NCBI GenBank assembly: GCA_913031125.1
Contig: CAJWFK010000014.1
Location: forward strand, 1-64,000
DNA from: an uncultured Woeseia sp.
Lineage (GTDB): Bacteria > Pseudomonadota > Gammaproteobacteria > Steroidobacterales > Woeseiaceae
Reading direction: 5' to 3'
Length of the DNA stretch: 64,000 bases
This document shows, piece after piece, positions 26,103-35,072 of the stretch. Under the pieces are notes generated by a model. It worked only from the letters and a program-made list of their open reading frames with translations, had not been told where the DNA came from and ran no database searches. A program made the translations under genes and the position numbers. The first letter of the stretch is position 1. Every line of letters begins with the position of its first letter.

Positions 26103-28133
26103 TCATTTTTTATTAACAATATCAATTAAAACAGATAATTGCAGCTTATACTTATACCAAAGGTTTAAAGAAGATCTGTAAAGAGGTTTTCGGACCTGCT
26201 CGGAGCTTGCTGTTCTGACCGCTCGCTTGGTCTCAAAAAATCGTAAGCAACTGTCATCCCACGCAAGACCACAGTGCTCCAGAATCCGTTGTACCTGTGA
26301 TTCGAGGTCATTAACAACATCTTCATATTGGACATGCAATACTCTACCGGGCAAGACACTGTCCCAGTGATTCATTAGTCGGTCGTATTGTAAATAGTAT
26401 TCCCCGAGTTCCTCTAGGTCGTAAGTGAAAGACTGTCCTCTGGCAAAGAGCTGTTTGTAACACGCGAGACAGGTATCCATCGGGTTCCGTCTTGCGTTGA
26501 TTATCAAAGCATTTGGCAGTATCAGGTGCAGAAAGCCAATATTTAAAAAGTTCGCTAGGTTTTTGTCAGTAAAGTATCTGAGCCCTGATCGGTATTTTTG
26601 TGTCCGATGAATGTAATCAGCCCCCAAACGCTCAAATTCATGTGATTCTAATGCCTTGATATTTTCCGGAAACTGACTTTGCTCGATATTATTTATCGGA
26701 AGTCCTTGAATAATTCGACCGACCTCCTGTAATTCAAATGTTCCATCGACCTCGGGGTGGCTGGCAAGGATTTGCTCGATCAGGGTCGAGCCTGTTCGGG
26801 GCAGCCCCACAATAAACACAGCTGCCCCATTTTGATGGCCCGCACCAGCCCTATCGGTAAAAAATTTGTCACTAAAGGTATTGATGATTCGATCGTGAAG
26901 TCGCTCGACATAAACCGGATCATAAGGTTCATCAAGGCGCCGCTTGTCATTTCCCCGCTTTAAGTATTCAAAAGCCCGTTCATAGTCGCCGCATCCCTCA
27001 AAAGCGGTTGAAAGCGCGTTGCAAAGATTAACTTCCGGAGTACTAGTAAGCCAACGGCTGGTAGGTTCTACCTTCGCGTTACCTGATTGCAATAGCGTTT
27101 CCATGGCTATGATTTCATCCCGACTGAATTCGTAGATTTTCATGTTCGCGAGCCCCCACCATGCTTCTGTATGCTCTGGATTAGAAGCAATGCAGGCTTT
27201 ATAAGCGGCTATAGACTCTTCTTGCCGTCCAACTGTTTTTAACATGTGCCCCATTCCTGATAGAGCAGCTAGGTCGCCTGGAATCTTTGTTGCAATATGC
27301 TCGTAATGGGTAAGTGCATCATCATATTTCCCAGCCATCGCACAAGCATTTGCGAGCAGTAATCTAGACGTGGTGTCATTGGGATTGATGCGAAAAAGGC
27401 TCTCAGCGCTGGTTACTGCCTCGTCATATTTCTCCAATTCCATTTGGGCGATGACCAGGTCTGCCCATGCTCGAGCGAAGTCTGGGGATTGGGTTACGGC
27501 ACTTTTCAGGAAGATTTCTGCATCCGTGTATTGCTGGTTAGCTATGGCGATGGAACCGATCCCAGCCAGTGCTGAAACATTATCTGGCTCATGAGTTAAT
27601 AATTTCTGGAAAATTTCTTCCGCTGCAGAAAGGTTACCTTCGACCAAATGATCGTGAGCCGTTGCAATCGCTGTGCTAGTTGGATTTTTCCGGCTTGATT
27701 CTTGCGCAATAAACTCCGCATCATCCATTTTTCCCTCGGCGGAGAGACTGATGCTCAGTTTTTGGTGTATGTCTGGAGAATTGGAGCCGAGGGTGATGGC
27801 TTTTTTTAATGAGCCACTAGCTTGTTCGTGTTTGCCCTGTGCGGCAAATAGCTCCGCTAAGATTTCCTGGGCTCTTGCAAACTGTGGAAATAGTGTCAGT
27901 GCTTGGTGAATTCGTTTTTCTGACTCATCGAATCGCTTGAGGCGAATCAATGCCCTAGCAGACAAGCATAAAATATTGGCATCTTCCGGATACAAGTCGA
28001 GAGCATCTCTGCAGATTTCTTCGGCTGCTTCTGCGTCTCCCTTTTGAATCAAGGTGAGGGCTTTTTCAAAAACTACCTTTTGTGGATTTGGATCAGCTAT
28101 GACCTGTGCTCCGGTAACATTAAGAAAATGCAA
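26103..28133 (-). CDS. TPR-repeat sulfotransferase (paralogue 2)
   Basis: A 676-residue protein with tandem TPRs over residues ~20-350 (for example DAEAAEEICRDALDLYPEDANILCLSARALIRL) and a C-terminal sulfotransferase domain. The PAPS loop is FIVGLPRTGSTLIEQILASHPEV, the 3'-phosphate segment INARRNPMDTCLACYKQLF, and the end RAVRTASSEQVRKPLYRSS. Translation appears to start at TTG 28133, with AGGA just upstream. It lies upstream of the receptor gene on the same strand with a 136-base gap. Family members transfer sulfate from PAPS to an acceptor; tyrosyl or glycan acceptors are both possible. Confidence 0.88.
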   Translation of the reverse strand: MHFLNVTGAQVIADPNPQKVVFEKALTLIQKGDAEAAEEICRDALDLYPEDANILCLSARALIRLKRFDESEKRIHQALTLFPQFARAQEILAELFAAQGKHEQASGSLKKAITLGSNSPDIHQKLSISLSAEGKMDDAEFIAQESSRKNPTSTAIATAHDHLVEGNLSAAEEIFQKLLTHEPDNVSALAGIGSIAIANQQYTDAEIFLKSAVTQSPDFARAWADLVIAQMELEKYDEAVTSAESLFRINPNDTTSRLLLANACAMAGKYDDALTHYEHIATKIPGDLAALSGMGHMLKTVGRQEESIAAYKACIASNPEHTEAWWGLANMKIYEFSRDEIIAMETLLQSGNAKVEPTSRWLTSTPEVNLCNALSTAFEGCGDYERAFEYLKRGNDKRRLDEPYDPVYVERLHDRIINTFSDKFFTDRAGAGHQNGAAVFIVGLPRTGSTLIEQILASHPEVDGTFELQEVGRIIQGLPINNIEQSQFPENIKALESHEFERLGADYIHRTQKYRSGLRYFTDKNLANFLNIGFLHLILPNALIINARRNPMDTCLACYKQLFARGQSFTYDLEELGEYYLQYDRLMNHWDSVLPGRVLHVQYEDVVNDLESQVQRILEHCGLAWDDSCLRFFETKRAVRTASSEQVRKPLYRSSLNLWYKYKLQLSVLIDIVNKK

Positions 28134-28270
28134 ATGTCCTAGGTTAAACTGTACGTAGTCCTAAATGACAATTCTATCAATAGTGCCTGAAATGAATTCT
28201 GCTTAAACAAATTTATCTATTTGAATTAAACTGGTGTTCTGTGCCCAGTGCATAAAAGAGGCTGAATAAA

Positions 28271-30121
28271 ATGAAAAGAATAATAGCCACAATCATAATA
28301 TTGAGTGTTTCTGTCGGCGGGACGATCGCCAGCGAAGCCGACAAGTACAATATGCGGGTCGAGAAAAGTATTCAGGTGGAGATGCGGGATGGTACTCATT
28401 TGTCAATGGATATCTACTTTCCGGAAGGGAAAAAGGGCAAGCTGCCCACCATCCTGCAGCAAACTGCATACAGCAAGGTCAGGGAAAACAGCCGATACAA
28501 TGCGTATCAATTCTCGCTCGTAAAAAGGGGCTATGCCTTGGCCATAGCTGACATGCGGGGGCGGTTTGAATCTGAAGGACGATATAAACCCGGTATGGAC
28601 GGACGTGAAGATGGTTATGATTTGGTTAGTTGGATAACGGATCAGTCGTGGTCGAATAAAAGAGTTGGTTCGATGGGTTGCTCTTACCTCGGAGATACTC
28701 AAGTGGTTCTTGCAACGACGCGCCATCCACATCATGTCGAGGCAGTGCCGATGGCACCAGCAACTGGTTACATGGCGCCTGGTAGGCCGTGGCAAGCTTT
28801 TGACGGCGGTGTATTTGAGTTAGCGCAGACTGCTGGCTGGTTTTCGGGGTCGGGAAGCGAGGTGGTCTATGGGCCACCGTCCTGGGTTGATAGAGGTGAA
28901 TGGTTCCGCTCTGATGCGGCGCAATTATTCAGCCAGGTGCAGAATCGTGATCAGATTGAGTATTTTCCGTATGTATCCACACTGCCAATCATCGATATTC
29001 TAAAGAAGTCGGGTGCACCACCGACTGATTATGAGAATTTTGTGTCTCATAATCCGGATGGCGAGTATTTTCGCAGTCGGCATTGGATGAATGACACAGA
29101 TCGGTTCACTACGCCAATGCTATTTGTTGACTCCTGGTACGACTATGGTGTGGCTGAGACGCTCGATATGTGGAACATCGCTCAAAAGAACTCCGACACT
29201 AAAGAGTCACGTGATAATCAGTTTGTCATCATCGCTCCAACAACTCACTGCCAATATAGCAATAGTGATGGAACTGAGGACTGGGTTGTAGGTGAACGTG
29301 ATATGGGGATTGCTGGTCTTGATTTTATCGACATTCAAGATCGTTGGCACGATCGGTGGTTGATGGGTTCAGAGAACGGTATTACGGATATGCCTAAGGT
29401 GCAGTATTTCCTTATGGGTAAAAACGAGTGGCGGAGTTCAGAGGTATGGCCACTGGCAAACACGGACTATAAGAAGTTTTATTTGCACAGTGGTGGGCGT
29501 GCAAATAGTCGCTATGGTGATGGTGCCATATCAGACATTGCTCCTGACGGTAGTCAAATGCCAGATACCTTTATCTATGACCCGGCATCACCCGTACCGT
29601 CGATTGGTGGACAGGCCTGCTGCACAGGATTGGATACCGGAGCAGGAGGCTATGACCAATCGGAAACCGAGATGCGTCACGATGTGCTCGTATATACGTC
29701 GGATGTTCTGGAAGAAGGGCTTAACGTAACCGGCCCACTTGAGGTAGTCCTTTATGTTTCTTCCTCGGCCAAAGATACAGATTTTATGGCTAAATTGGTT
29801 GATGTTTATCCGGATGGGCGAGCATTTAACGTCCAGGAAGGCGCGTTGCGGATGCGCTACCGAGATGGCTTTTCGAAGGACTTGCGTATGGAGGCGGACG
29901 AGGTTTACGAAGCTCGTCTGGATCTTCACGCTACCGCAAACTATTTTGGTCCGGGCCACCGGATCCGGCTTGAGGTATCCAGTTCCAGTTTTCCCAGATT
30001 TGATCGTAACCTTAATACCGGTGGGAATAATTACGACGAATCAGAATGGGTAATTGCAGAAAATGCAGTGCATCACTCAGCTAAGTACCCATCACATCTA
30101 TTGTTACCCACAGTCGAATAG
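28271..30121 (+). CDS. CocE/NonD-family (X-Pro dipeptidyl-peptidase-like) hydrolase, exported
   Basis: 616 residues with a signal peptide at the start (MKRIIATIIILSVSVGGTIAS). The alpha/beta-hydrolase N-domain holds the nucleophile in GSMGCSYLGD, preceded by DMRGRFESEG. The acid is probably in LFVDSWYDYG, and His in PTTHCQYSN. The C-terminal jelly-roll domain is seen in VTGPLEVVLYVSSSAKDTDFMAKLVDVYPDGRAFNVQEGALRMRYR. Family enzymes cleave acyl esters or X-Pro peptides. It is cotranscribed with the exported epimerase-like gene, which begins two bases after its stop. Confidence 0.9.
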   Translation: MKRIIATIIILSVSVGGTIASEADKYNMRVEKSIQVEMRDGTHLSMDIYFPEGKKGKLPTILQQTAYSKVRENSRYNAYQFSLVKRGYALAIADMRGRFESEGRYKPGMDGREDGYDLVSWITDQSWSNKRVGSMGCSYLGDTQVVLATTRHPHHVEAVPMAPATGYMAPGRPWQAFDGGVFELAQTAGWFSGSGSEVVYGPPSWVDRGEWFRSDAAQLFSQVQNRDQIEYFPYVSTLPIIDILKKSGAPPTDYENFVSHNPDGEYFRSRHWMNDTDRFTTPMLFVDSWYDYGVAETLDMWNIAQKNSDTKESRDNQFVIIAPTTHCQYSNSDGTEDWVVGERDMGIAGLDFIDIQDRWHDRWLMGSENGITDMPKVQYFLMGKNEWRSSEVWPLANTDYKKFYLHSGGRANSRYGDGAISDIAPDGSQMPDTFIYDPASPVPSIGGQACCTGLDTGAGGYDQSETEMRHDVLVYTSDVLEEGLNVTGPLEVVLYVSSSAKDTDFMAKLVDVYPDGRAFNVQEGALRMRYRDGFSKDLRMEADEVYEARLDLHATANYFGPGHRIRLEVSSSSFPRFDRNLNTGGNNYDESEWVIAENAVHHSAKYPSHLLLPTVE

Positions 30122-30123
30122 AG

Positions 30124-31314
30124 GTGGATAAAAAACGACGGAGAATTATCCAGGCAAGTCTTGCAGGCAGCGCAGCTTTGCTGACGGGTTGCGGTAAAGT
30201 TCAAACTGAATCCGAAGATGTAATTACCAGGCAGGTAAACGGTGATCCATTACACATTCTTATGCTGGGTGGGACTGGGTTCATAGGCCCGCACATGGTG
30301 AGAGAATTGCTTCGGCGTGGCCACGAAGTGACACTATTTAATAGAGGAAGAACTAACCGAAATATATTCCCGGACCTCGAACTGTTGGTTGGGGATCGGG
30401 ATGGAAAGCTTGATGCACTTAAAGGTGGAAGCTGGGATGCAGTCATTGATAATTCTGGCTACGTACCACGTCATGTGGCGGATTCCGCAAAGCTTCTATC
30501 GCCCGTAGTATCCCAGTACATTTTTACCTCAAGTGTGGCTGCTTATGCAGCGATGAGTGGCAACCAAACAGCATCGTTGTATCACGATGTGGATATGCCG
30601 AATACTGAGTACGATTCACCTTTGACAAAAATGTTGGATCAAACCGCTCCGACATATGGGCCACTCAAGGTGCTGTGTGAGCGAGAGGCGACCCAAGTGA
30701 TGGGCGAAGACCGAATGACAATACTTCGTCCGGTTTATATAGCGGGTCCCGGTGATAGGTCGGATCGGTTAACCTACTGGCCGGTAAGAGTTGCACGAGG
30801 AGGCGAGATGTTGGCGCCCGGGAAGCCTGATTATCCTATGCAAACCGTTGATGCGCGAGATATAGCTACATTTGTGGCTGATTGTGTGGAGGGGCGCATT
30901 ATGGGGATCTACAATATGACCACACCCCCTGGCGTTTATACGATGGGGCAGCTTTTAGCTGATTGCCAGGCTGTTAGTGGTACAGAGGTAGATTTAACTT
31001 GGGTAGATTTACCCTTTATCGAGGAAAATGGGCTGTATACCAATGAAAGCTCTAATAATAATCTGCCTCATTGGGGGCCGCCGAGTGGGGATACCCGGTC
31101 TGACTTCATCGTCAACGGTGATCGCGCCTTTAATGCGGGTATGCGAACTAGACCGATAAGGGAAACCCTCCGTGATACATTGGCCTGGTGGAAAACTTTA
31201 CCAGAGGATCGTCGCAAGAATATGCGGGCTGGCTTGAGCGCGGAACGTGAAGCAGAGTTGCTGGTGGCGTGGCACAAATTACATGACCAGCGGCAGACCA
31301 AGTTAATTAGTTAA
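30124..31314 (+). CDS. NAD-dependent epimerase/dehydratase with Tat-lipoprotein signal
   Basis: 396 residues. The N-terminus KKRRRIIQASLAGSAALLTGCG combines a twin-arginine-like motif, a hydrophobic stretch and a lipobox Cys, so it is probably exported folded and lipid-anchored. The Rossmann fold follows (ILMLGGTGFIGPHMVRELLRRGHEVTLFNRG, VIDNSGY), with the Ser region FTSSVAAY and Tyr-x3-Lys in TYGPLK. This is an extended SDR of the sugar epimerase type. An NAD-binding enzyme outside the cytoplasm is unusual; Tat export with bound cofactor, as in GFOR, would explain it. It starts at GTG two bases after the hydrolase stop and overlaps the convergent molybdenum hydroxylase gene by four bases. 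Confidence 0.8.
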   Translation: MDKKRRRIIQASLAGSAALLTGCGKVQTESEDVITRQVNGDPLHILMLGGTGFIGPHMVRELLRRGHEVTLFNRGRTNRNIFPDLELLVGDRDGKLDALKGGSWDAVIDNSGYVPRHVADSAKLLSPVVSQYIFTSSVAAYAAMSGNQTASLYHDVDMPNTEYDSPLTKMLDQTAPTYGPLKVLCEREATQVMGEDRMTILRPVYIAGPGDRSDRLTYWPVRVARGGEMLAPGKPDYPMQTVDARDIATFVADCVEGRIMGIYNMTTPPGVYTMGQLLADCQAVSGTEVDLTWVDLPFIEENGLYTNESSNNNLPHWGPPSGDTRSDFIVNGDRAFNAGMRTRPIRETLRDTLAWWKTLPEDRRKNMRAGLSAEREAELLVAWHKLHDQRQTKLIS

Positions 31315-33584
31315 TCGTCGAGATTGACAACGGGCAGGATTCTTTCTGGAGTCATGGGCAGCTGGTAGAGCGGTTTTCCTAAAGCATCGTAGATAGCATT
31401 GCGAATAGCTGGGGCAGGGGGAATGATAGGTGCCTCTGCAATGCCTTTCGCACCTAGCGGCGCGCCTACAGGCTCAGGAAATTCAATAACTTCCATCTCT
31501 AATTCCGGTATGTCAAAAGCCATGGGAATAATGTAATTTTCTAATGACGGATTTTTGGTTAGACCGTTTTGTACAATCAGTTCTTCAGTTAACGCATAGC
31601 CAATCCCTTGTGCGATACCACCTTCGATCTGACCATATACGCCGCCCGGGTTTATCATTTTCCCTACATCATGAACAGCGACAAGCTTTTCAACGGTAAC
31701 TTGTCCGGTCTCACAGTCAACAAGGACCTGGGCTATGTGGGTGCAGAACTGAAAAACCTCAGTGCTGTATCGGTACGTGACTTCAGGGACGTCGGTTGGG
31801 TACTCGAAGTGACTAATACTTTCAGCATGTAACGGGTAACCCCAGACACCTGCACGCAGTGCGAGATCCTTCACGGTCATTTCATGTGGCTTGCCATCCA
31901 CGACCAGATGTCCAGCTCTCAGGTCCAGCCGATCCTTGCTGATTTTTGTTTTTCTAACGGCTAAACCTAACAGTGTGTCGCGGATGGAATCGGCTGCTTC
32001 CAACACCGCATTTCCTGAAACCATGACTTGCCGACTGGCACAAGATGCACCTGCGTCCGGGGCCTTTTCCGTATCCGCCCTGGCCACCCGTATTGAAGCT
32101 ATATCAATACCTAAGCGCTCGGCAGCCAACTGTGCCATCACCGTAATGATGCCTTGGCCCATGTCTGCCGCAGCACTTTTTAAAACCACGGACCCGTCAC
32201 GATGCATTTCAAGGACAACGCCGGCATGATCATTCAAGCCCCTACCTAAACCCGCTCCTTTGAGGATTGTTGCCATACCGAATCCTCTCCGAAGATGGGG
32301 CTTCGGGTTTCGTTCGATCTCATCGCGTTTTTCCCAATCGATCAATTTTGCAGCTTTGTTAAGCGACTCCTTCATTCCACTTGCTTCGCGAACTACGACA
32401 CCGGTATACATCTTGGTTCCGGTCTCTACACCATTCAAAAGACGTATTTGCAGGGGATCTATATTCAGCTTGTGCGCGAGATCGTCCATCTGGGATTCAT
32501 ATACAAAGGCAGCCTGTGGCGCCCCGAAGCCACGGAAAGCACCACAAATCGGGTTATTAGTTCGGACCGCTATTTTTTCTACTTCAAGATTTTCGACGTT
32601 GTACGGGCCGCCGATAAATTCGCCGCATTTATTAACGACTTCATGGGTAGAGTTAGAGTATGGTCCGCCATCCGCGATAACTCTTGCCTTGACGGCTAGA
32701 AGTTGACCTTCCTTTGTTGCGGCCGTTGTGTAATCAATGATCATGGGATGACGTTTAACATGAGTCAGGATCGATTCCCGTCGTTCCCGAATAAGGTGCA
32801 CCGGCCGCTGAGCCGCATGCGCTAGCAACCCTGCGTGTATTTGCACATGAGCTTCATCTTTGGCTCCAAATGCGCCTCCGATATAGGGGGTGATTACTCG
32901 CACCATGCTTTCAGACATTCCAAGCGCTCGCGCGATTTGCATCCTGTCCCGATGTGGCGCCTGACAAGAGGAATACACAGTGATCCCTCCATCATGATCG
33001 ACGAGCCCTACGCCACCTTCCACTTCAAGATAAGCATGCTCCGCCCATTGTGTGCGATAAGTATTCTCTATCACTATATCGGCAGATTCGATCGCTGCAT
33101 CGACATCACCGGTTCGATATACCTGTGACATCATGACGTTGTCATGGCCTTTCAAAACTTGATCAGCTGTTGGTTGCATCGCCTCTAGTGGATTAAAGAT
33201 TCCCGGCAATTCCTCGTATTCAACCCGAATTGCTGCCAATGCGGCATCCGCAGCTCGAGCATCGATAGCAGCGACTGCGGCTACCGCATCTCCTTGAAAA
33301 CGCACCTCATCCACAGCAAGCAGAGGCTGATCTGGTTCTGCGTACAGGTAACTATTTTCTCCGGGTATATCTTCGTGTGTTATCACTGCAAAGACACCAG
33401 GTAGTTTTCTTGCCGCGCTGACATTGAGTTTTACAATGCGCGCCCGAGCATATGGGCTGTACAGAAGTTTTCCACATGCCATTCCCGGTAATTGAATATC
33501 AGGACAATAGCGAGCCTGACCGGTCACTATTTCTCTTGCGCCCGGGGCAGCTGTCCACTTGCCCACAATAGCCAAATCAGACAT
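31311..33584 (-). CDS. Molybdenum hydroxylase large subunit (xanthine dehydrogenase/CoxL family)
   Basis: About 757 residues from the ATG at 33584, which overlaps the stop of the [2Fe-2S] subunit gene by eight bases. Molybdopterin-contact regions include YIGGAFGAKDEAHVQ, RTNNPICGAFRGFGAPQAAFVYESQMD, AAADMGQGIITVMAQ and the C-terminal GAPLGAKGIAEAPIIPPAPAIRNAI with the catalytic Glu (KGIAEAP). CoxL-type CO dehydrogenases have the active-site loop VAYRCSFR; here the loop is ICGAFRGFG, so this is a xanthine/aldehyde/N-heterocycle hydroxylase and not a CO dehydrogenase. The substrate is unknown. Confidence 0.9.
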   Translation of the reverse strand: MSDLAIVGKWTAAPGAREIVTGQARYCPDIQLPGMACGKLLYSPYARARIVKLNVSAARKLPGVFAVITHEDIPGENSYLYAEPDQPLLAVDEVRFQGDAVAAVAAIDARAADAALAAIRVEYEELPGIFNPLEAMQPTADQVLKGHDNVMMSQVYRTGDVDAAIESADIVIENTYRTQWAEHAYLEVEGGVGLVDHDGGITVYSSCQAPHRDRMQIARALGMSESMVRVITPYIGGAFGAKDEAHVQIHAGLLAHAAQRPVHLIRERRESILTHVKRHPMIIDYTTAATKEGQLLAVKARVIADGGPYSNSTHEVVNKCGEFIGGPYNVENLEVEKIAVRTNNPICGAFRGFGAPQAAFVYESQMDDLAHKLNIDPLQIRLLNGVETGTKMYTGVVVREASGMKESLNKAAKLIDWEKRDEIERNPKPHLRRGFGMATILKGAGLGRGLNDHAGVVLEMHRDGSVVLKSAAADMGQGIITVMAQLAAERLGIDIASIRVARADTEKAPDAGASCASRQVMVSGNAVLEAADSIRDTLLGLAVRKTKISKDRLDLRAGHLVVDGKPHEMTVKDLALRAGVWGYPLHAESISHFEYPTDVPEVTYRYSTEVFQFCTHIAQVLVDCETGQVTVEKLVAVHDVGKMINPGGVYGQIEGGIAQGIGYALTEELIVQNGLTKNPSLENYIIPMAFDIPELEMEVIEFPEPVGAPLGAKGIAEAPIIPPAPAIRNAIYDALGKPLYQLPMTPERILPVVNLDD

Positions 33585-34080
33585 CAGTCTTCTCTGTATC
33601 TTCATTTTTGGTACGCAGTTCTGCTGCGGCCCTTTGCACAGCATTCACTACACCCTGGTATCCAGTGCAGCGGCAAAAATTACCAGCTATGGCTGTTAGT
33701 ATTTCTTCCCGAGACGGATCGTCATTAGTTTCGAGTAATGCGTAACATGAAATGAGCATGCCGGGTGTACAGAAGCCACATTGAAACGCCCAGGTTTCCC
33801 CGAATGCACGTTGCAATGGATGTAATTCATCATCTTTTTCAAGCCCTTCTACGGTAATAACCGTAGTTCCTTCAGCCTGCGGCGCAAGCATCATGCACGA
33901 ATTAACTGGCTTATTGTCGACCATGACTACGCAGGCTCCGCAATCTCCTGAACTGCAGCCATCCTTGGTGCCGGTTAGACCCAGATCATCTCTAAGCATA
34001 TACAGAAGGGTCGTGCTGGCTTCTGTTTTTACCTGTGTGACGTTGCCGTTGATGTTTAGTTTGATTTCCACTTCATCCAC
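33577..34080 (-). CDS. Molybdenum hydroxylase [2Fe-2S] subunit
   Basis: About 167 residues from a GTG at 34080 that overlaps the FAD-subunit stop (GTGGATGA). The plant-type cluster is GCSSGDCGACVVMVDNKPVNSC, and the second cluster motif is QCGFCTPGM with NFCRCTGYQ. Both [2Fe-2S] centres pass electrons from the molybdenum site to FAD. A longer TTG start at 34116 is possible but adds untypical residues. Gene order FAD, FeS, Mo is that of the coxMSL-type operons. Confidence 0.92.
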   Translation of the reverse strand: MDEVEIKLNINGNVTQVKTEASTTLLYMLRDDLGLTGTKDGCSSGDCGACVVMVDNKPVNSCMMLAPQAEGTTVITVEGLEKDDELHPLQRAFGETWAFQCGFCTPGMLISCYALLETNDDPSREEILTAIAGNFCRCTGYQGVVNAVQRAAAELRTKNEDTEKTDV

Positions 34081-34951
34081 TGGTTTTCGTTCTTCGCTGT
34101 TTTTTCCAGGTAGCAATTAATGCCCGCCGGACCAATACTTCTGTCATCTCTAGTCGGTATTCTAAAGAAGCCCTCACATCGGAAATCGGTGTAATTTCTT
34201 CGCGCGCCTTTTTTGCTGCCATGCGAATAAGATCCTCAGAAAGTTTCTCCCCTACAAGAGCGTCCTCAGCGGAATGTGCCCGAACGGGTGTCGGAGCGAC
34301 AGCGCCCAATGCAATTCGGGCATCAGTGACACAGTCTGAATTATTCATACTGAGTCGGGCAGTCAGATTTACCTGGGAGATCGCCATTGAACGGCGCTGG
34401 CCGAGTTTAATAAACGTTGCGGCTGATGAGGCTGGCAGGAGGGGTATCTGGATTTCCATCAGAATTTCATCGGGAGCTATGACACTTTGACCAGGTCCCG
34501 TGAAAAATTCTGCTAATGGCAGTGCACGATCACCTCCCGATGCTCGCAATACGATACTGGCATCGTAGGCCATTAAAGGCGGAACAAGATCTGCTGCTGG
34601 TGAGGCATTTACGATGTTACCTCCGAGGGTGGCCCGGTTCCGAATAGGCGGCCCCGCGAATTCCCGGCATGCTGTTTGTAAAGCAGGAAAATGTTGGGTT
34701 ATTTCAGAATTTTCCAGAATTTGTGAAAGCGATGCCGAGGTACCCAAAATCATGACACCATTCGATATTAGGATTTTATCAAGTGACGTGTGGCGGAGGT
34801 CAATTAAAACAGATGGCGCAACAACCTTGTCGCGCATTCTTAAAAGTAAATCAGTGCCTCCGGCAATCACACGAGATTTCTCGGCATGTTGGCTCTTGGC
34901 AACTACAGCCTGGTCAAATGATTCCGGAGCTAGGTAATTGAACTCTTCCAT
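34073..34951 (-). CDS. Molybdenum hydroxylase FAD-binding subunit
   Basis: About 292 residues starting MEEFNYLAPESFDQAV. FAD-binding motifs are RVIAGGTDLLLRMRD and PPIRNRATLGGNIVNASPAADLVPPLMAYDA, typical of CoxM/XdhA-type subunits. It is first in a three-gene operon in which each downstream gene overlaps the previous one by eight bases. The operon diverges from the carnitine-pathway genes, sharing the 120-base intergenic region, so it may act on a related compound. Confidence 0.92.
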   Translation of the reverse strand: MEEFNYLAPESFDQAVVAKSQHAEKSRVIAGGTDLLLRMRDKVVAPSVLIDLRHTSLDKILISNGVMILGTSASLSQILENSEITQHFPALQTACREFAGPPIRNRATLGGNIVNASPAADLVPPLMAYDASIVLRASGGDRALPLAEFFTGPGQSVIAPDEILMEIQIPLLPASSAATFIKLGQRRSMAISQVNLTARLSMNNSDCVTDARIALGAVAPTPVRAHSAEDALVGEKLSEDLIRMAAKKAREEITPISDVRASLEYRLEMTEVLVRRALIATWKKQRRTKTSG

Positions 34952-35017
34952 ATCCACTTAGTGCATTGTTTTGCGATCTTTGTCAACCGAGCACCTTCCC
35001 GATTCATCGTTGGAGCA

Positions 35018-35046
35018 TTGTGAAACTAACTGCGGTACAGTTAAAT
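35018..35046 (+). promoter_or_regulatory. Candidate sigma70 promoter for the BKACE-BCCT genes
   Basis: TTGTGA (35018-35023), a 17-base spacer, and TTAAAT (35041-35046), 26 bases before the ATG of the keto-acid cleavage gene. The match is moderate, but the spacing is ideal and the region is intergenic. An inverted repeat covers the spacer and -10 edge. Confidence 0.4.
35027..35043. promoter_or_regulatory. Candidate operator overlapping the promoter
   Basis: Perfect inverted repeat TAACTG-CGGTA-CAGTTA, six-base arms with a five-base centre, lying between the putative -35 and -10 boxes upstream of the BKACE gene. This position suits repression by a dimeric regulator. No regulator gene lies in the window, so its identity is unknown. 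Confidence 0.35.
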
Positions 35047-35072
35047 GAAATAAAGAGCGCTAGAGGGGAAAA

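Noticed and set aside
31311-34951. Aerobic CO dehydrogenase (coxMSL)
   Set aside because: Gene order fits, but the large subunit lacks the AYRCSFR active-site loop.
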